From: Cryptomeria japonica
Lineage: Eukaryota; Streptophyta; Pinopsida; Cupressales; Cupressaceae
Assembly (NCBI RefSeq): GCF_030272615.1
Contig: NC_081405.1
Location: 23,575,772 to 23,639,771 of the forward strand
Direction of reading: 5' to 3'
Length of the DNA: 64,000 nucleotides
Under the pieces are notes generated by a model, which did no database searches, was not told where the DNA came from, and worked only from the letters and a program-made list of their open reading frames with translations. Below, piece by piece: positions 59,879 to 64,000 of the stretch (its first letter is position 1; each line of letters begins with the position of its first letter). A program made the position numbers and the translations under genes.

Positions 59879-61757
59879 ATGCTAGAGTCACGGGAGAGAT
59901 TCCCATCGACTCAGAGTTTACGACCAAAGATGACATTTGAGGATAGGGCAGTGATTGAGGTTATGGGCTTGCGACATATTCTATATGTGCTTGAGTTTTG
60001 GGCGAACATGGGGTTGTTGACTACGCTGGCTAAGAGATGGCACTCAAAGACTTGTACGTTTCATTTGCTAATGGGTGAGATGACAGTCACCTTAGAAGAT
60101 GCTTACAGGATTTTGAGGATACCAATCGATGGGGAGTTAGTTCCTTGTGATCAAGACAGAGACAGGGATGCATTGAGACGAGTGTTCCAGGATCCAGGAT
60201 TGGAGATGAGGGCTGGACATGTGGCATGGGATGTGATGACACAAATAGGATTAGCACTACCAGTAGTGTTGGCAGGAGTGATTAGTGGGTTCCTATGCCT
60301 GGACAGGGCGACGTGAGGATTGGTTGTGGGTTGGGGTAGCACACTGGAGACACTGGTGACACAACATACCAAATTTGCATGGGGACCGTGTCTGCTGGCA
60401 CATTTGTATTATGAGCTTCATCAGTTTGTATACCATGGATCAGTAGGATTGGGCTGTAAAGTGACATTGTTGCAGGTCTAGGCATATGAGCATCTGCTAG
60501 TTACTCGACCGATTCACTTCAGAGGCAAGGGCCATGGGCGCAGTTTTGTGCATTTATATGATATGATTACCTCTCAGCCACGAATTAGGAGATTAGAGTA
60601 TTGACGCAGGGTCATCGATGAGATTGACACTATAGTATGGAGGTCGTACCGAGAGTGCGAGGAGTGGGAGGATGATGCAGTGGAGCTGCCATATACATTC
60701 AAGAGCAGGTATCTGATTGGGCGGATGCCATATGTGCTTGAGAGGCAATTGGTGGACAGGGTTTGTAGGCAGTTCGACAGGATATAGCGGATGCCACAAG
60801 GTTCTTGGATGTATGCTGGGATAGTGAGAGATCAGGCACACTTCAGGCCATGTTGTCTTATGATCAGGCAGTGATGCAGCTAGTAGAGATGATGCCTTTG
60901 CCTTGGGATATGTGGCCAGAGATAGAGGATGCAAGGATGGATGCAGAGTATATTGCATATTAGGCTGAGCATCCGTTTCCACGGTTGACAGATCCAGGTG
61001 AGCAGATAGATGGAGATGGCGGGGGTGATGGGGATGATGATGGAGATGGCAGAGGTAGAGATCGATGGAGGAGGCGAGGTATAGTAGGAGAGAGGAGAGT
61101 GGCTCCATGGAGAGAGGGTCGAGAGGAGAGGCAGGCTCGGCAGGCTCACATGGTGAGGGGCAGAGGCGGATTGCCTTTACAGGAGCCAGCAGCATAGGGT
61201 CCCAGACAGATACAGGGGCAGGGACATGGATAGGGGCAGCCATGGGAGCATCCACAAGGTGAGGGAGGAGAGGAGGAGGATGAGTTGCTAGAGTTGAGGG
61301 AGATCTGCCAGGGATAGGCAGATGAGATACAGGATCTCGAGCGGGAAAGGGATAGGCTCAAGAGACAGCTGAGGGACACTGAGCAGGAGAGGGATCAGGC
61401 TATCTAGCATTATACAGAGGCTGAGACAATATTGAGGGAAGGGAGACAAACAATAGAGGACATAGGAGCTGGATATGCCTATGTTCTGCGAGCTAGGGAG
61501 GAGATAGGCTACTAGAGAGACCTATACTATGGAGCGGTGCCACTAGAGTAGCGGACCAAGAGCTTCTGTAGACCATTGCGGACAACAACGACCACTGGAG
61601 GGAGAGACAGGAGATAGGCTTTGAGCGGTGGGGTCATGGGTCCTCCACCACCACCAGACAGAGGGGATAGGAGAGATGATTCTGGGGCGAGTCCTTCCAG
61701 GGCTTAGACTCCATCGAGGCCAGTCGACTCTGAGGGAGGGAGTTCATCATAGCCTTA
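59879..61757 (+). pseudogene. Plant mobile domain gene fossil, longer copy, antisense in element 2
   Basis: The frame from ATG 59879 gives MGLRHILYVLEFWANMGLL, then CTFHLLMGEMTVTLEDAYRI (PMD N-half). After a TGA at 60314 the same frame continues with GWGSTLETLV, CLLAHLYYELHQFVYHGSVG and LLQV*AYEHLLVTRPI, the second half of a plant mobile domain. It then continues with RSYRECEEWEDDAVELPYTF, a Gly/Asp-rich stretch (near 61000), a charged coiled-coil-like part (ERERDRLKRQLRDTEQERD, near 61340) and a Pro/Ser-rich end (61640-61757). Roughly 620 codons with about eleven stops, mostly TGA or TAG explained by C-to-T or G-to-A change. No aminotransferase active site is expected in this family; the nuclear role is poorly known. 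Confidence 0.8.
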
Positions 61758-61857
61758 GAGGGCTCCCTATGTATCAATTTTGTACCATTTTATATTATGA
61801 CACCTTTGGATGATTGTAGCCATATGATTTTGACATCATTGTATCATGACACTTATG

Positions 61858-61859
<2 letters not shown>

Positions 61860-61906
<47 letters not shown>
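61860..61906. repeat. (AT)n microsatellite in element 2
   Basis: About 47 bp of alternating A and T, at the same relative place as the 131-bp run in element 1. Confidence 0.95.
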
Positions 61907-61910
<4 letters not shown>

Positions 61911-63480
61911 TTCATCCTTGCGGAAGCTATATGCATGTGTACCTATGTGATGAGATGTTTCATGATGTATCTTTCTATGTGATGGTTATGATATGGATGC
62001 AAATATGTACATAATGAAATGCAATATTTTTTATTTTTTATGTTTTTATATGTTATGCCAATGCAAATGTGAATGTATGAAATGCAGATGAATATGATGA
62101 GAATGTAGAATGTGCTAACATGTGTTGTATTTAGGATATGATGCAATTGTGATATCTATATGTATGTATGAAATGCTTATATATGGTAATGCAGGTGTAA
62201 CTACATGAAATGCAAATATTTTTGGCATGTCATTATACTCAGTCATGTGATAGCAAGCTACATGGACTCAAGAAGGACAATGGAGGTCAATCAAGAAAGG
62301 GGGATGGAAGATAGAAGATATGAAAGTGAAAGAGCTTCTTGTGCGTTATCATAATTGAGCTTTATTATGGCAAAATAGGTTATGACAATTGAGGCATATG
62401 TTTGACCCAAAAAGTCATTGTACCCATTTGCATGGAGATCAGACAATTGCAAACAAGAAATTCCCCAATTCATACTAGACTCACAGTGTCCTCATATCCT
62501 TAGACAAGTCATATCATTACTAAGAGACAATCCACAAACAACAAAGAAAATAGGTGACGATACCCCATCCTCGCCTTTCTAGTCAAAGACATCTTGGAGA
62601 TAAAATCTCTAGTCAGAGACATCCTGGAAAAGCTAAAAGACATGTCACCAAAAAGATTAAAATCAAAAGAAAACCAAGACTCGACACCAACATTCACTGT
62701 AGTCCTCAAGTTTAGTGTCTCTTGTCACTTGTATAAGTTTTGATTGTGGTCACAATGTTTACTTTCACAAAAAGATAGATAGCACTGAACCATAATGTTG
62801 TCTGAGTCTGTTGAAGGATTTGATTTGTTGAAGCCCATTGCTGCTTGTCTCATCTAAAACTAATTGAATCCATGAAATTGATACTTTATTGCGAAGAATA
62901 CAAAAACTTTATTGCGGAGAATACAAAAACTTTATTGCGGATTGGTGATGCAAATGTTGCTTTATTGGGGATTGTGTGTGGATGGACTGAAGAAAATTGG
63001 AAGAAACTATACTCCTCGAAGCATGTGATGCTCTCAGTTCCACACCCATCACTAGACACAAGATTTGCCTTAGCCATGGATAGGAGCTAATTTATTATGG
63101 ATGGAAAGGGGTGAAAAAAGGGGTTATTATGAACGACTAACCAATCTTAGGTAGATCAATGACAAGCCATGATGGGAATCGATAAGTTTATTATGGATGA
63201 ATAGGCTGTGAGTGTGTGCAAAGTGAAGTGATGAAAGAGAATCCTGAAGGGAGGAGGAGTAATGTCTCTACACATGGTGTCGATAACCCGGTTTTCACCA
63301 TGGTACTTGCCCAGAGCGCCACCGAAGTGGTTTTCATCGTTGGATGAATTTATTTCTCTTTACTTTTTTTCGTTTTTTCTTTTTTTTGTGTCACAAGGCG
63401 CTTGTTTGCTAGGTTTTCACCAAGTAACGATTTTTTATGTTTTATGATTTTTTTGTATTTTTCAATTAGGATATTCTGAA
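61907..63480 (-). other. 3' non-coding part of element 2
   Basis: Inverted homologue of 35299-36936, with no gene. A direct repeat GAATACAAAAACTTTATTGCG occurs at 62897-62917 and 62919-62939. Confidence 0.6.
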
Positions 63481-63483
63481 GAG

Positions 63484-63999
63484 CTATGTGTAAAACCTGC
63501 GAAGGTGCATGTTGTTGATAGGATCCTCCAAAGGGTTGCCATCTGGAGTTGAGAGTTGATATGCACCGGATCCATAGGTTGTTGTAATGATGTAAGGACC
63601 AAGCCAATTTGGTTCAAACTTGCCCTTCTTCTCTCTGTCTTGCTGATTTTTAGGATTTTCTCTGAGAATTAAGTCACCTACCTCAAATGTGCGAGTCTTC
63701 ACTTTATGATTGTAGCTACATTGTTCCTTGACTAAATGATATGTAGCTTGAGTAACTGTCTTCCTTAATGAAGGAATTGAGATAGAATTACTAGCGTGTG
63801 GACTACGTAGGCCCATATGCGTGTCACCTAAAGAAGTTTGGGCATCCCTGATAACAAAGTCGCTTGAGGAAGCTCCATTAAAGGTCCATGATGTATCACC
63901 AAAAGGGAAAGGATGTATGGAACAAGTGGATGAGTGATGAAGGCTTATGATTGCGAAAAGAAGTGAGAGTATCATGACACGTTGGCAACTTAGGATCAA
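63484..63999 (-). pseudogene. Integrase C-terminal domain remnant of element 2
   Basis: The minus-strand frame reads FEVGDLILRENPKNQQDREK, then GKFEPNWLGPYIITTTYGSG and INNMHLRRFYT. It is an uninterrupted 171-codon frame reaching the window edge. Before the domain comes the same non-integrase text as in element 1 (SLHHSSTCSIHPFP and DTSWTFNGASSSDFVIRDAQ), so both copies descend from one pol-deleted ancestor. Confidence 0.82.
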
Positions 64000-64000
64000 C

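Larger units (their letters stand above)
57778..64000 (-). mobile_element. Element 2: second member of the element 1 family, minus strand, runs off the window
   Basis: Inverted relative to element 1: 3' LTR (57778-58563), polypurine tract, repeats, PMD gene fossil, (AT)n and integrase C-terminus in the same order. Its LTR differs from those of element 1 far more than those differ from each other. It is inserted in the 3' LTR of element 3. The gag-protease part and 5' LTR are outside the window. Confidence 0.9.

Noticed and set aside
60593-61255. Minus-strand frame of 220 codons, Pro/His/Ser-rich
   Set aside because: Antisense shadow of the PMD fossil, whose Gly/Asp/Arg-rich linker keeps the reverse frame open.

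Overview
The window looks like intergenic DNA from a large, AT-rich, repeat-dominated seed-plant genome. A gymnosperm such as a conifer seems most likely, but that is inference from the density of old nested LTR retrotransposons and the sparse genes; no taxonomic marker is present. Everything was read by eye and no search was run.

Region 1 (1-13,000) is the genic part. It is a tandem cluster of three UDP-glycosyltransferase (UGT) genes on the minus strand, each with two exons around a 167-179 bp phase-1 intron. The first (471-2053) and third (11065-12656) have open frames of about 471 and 470 codons with a complete 44-residue PSPG box. The middle copy (6190-7787) is a pseudogene: it has a nonsense codon, a rewritten 3' end and an unrelated upstream region. 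The spacers between genes are copies of each other and carry a decayed leucine-rich-repeat (LRR) fossil; both fossils share the same three stop codons.

Region 2 (13,000-23,494) holds a Ty1/copia pol fragment, a possible TRIM-like element with 230-bp terminal repeats, and one probable small unknown gene on the minus strand (19779-20135).

Region 3 (23,495-39,585) is one full Ty3/gypsy-type insertion on the plus strand (element 1). It has 764/781 bp LTRs, a perfect 5-bp target duplication (CAACC), a polypurine tract and a primer-binding-like site. It encodes a degenerate gag-protease and only the C-terminal end of integrase; reverse transcriptase, RNase H and the integrase core are absent. An antisense plant-mobile-domain (PMD) gene remnant lies near its 3' LTR. 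Its leader is interrupted by a 4,161-bp TG...CA insertion with its own duplication (ATAAC), probably a very long solo LTR, which contains a GC-rich 36-bp minisatellite.

Region 4 (40,696-46,348) is an old Ty1/copia element with 215-bp LTRs on both sides. In place of recognisable gag it carries about 2 kb of foreign-looking sequence with an array of nine 32-bp near-palindromes whose arms co-vary.

Region 5 (47,600-64,000) is a nest. A LINE reverse-transcriptase relic (about 49,050-52,162) is split by a probable solo LTR (49,617-51,118) and interrupted by gypsy element 3 (from 52,163). The 3' LTR of element 3 is in turn broken by element 2 (57,778 to beyond the window end, minus strand). Element 2 belongs to the same family as element 1, shares its pol deletion and keeps a longer PMD gene fossil. 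Only the two intact UGTs and the small minus-strand gene look potentially functional as host genes.
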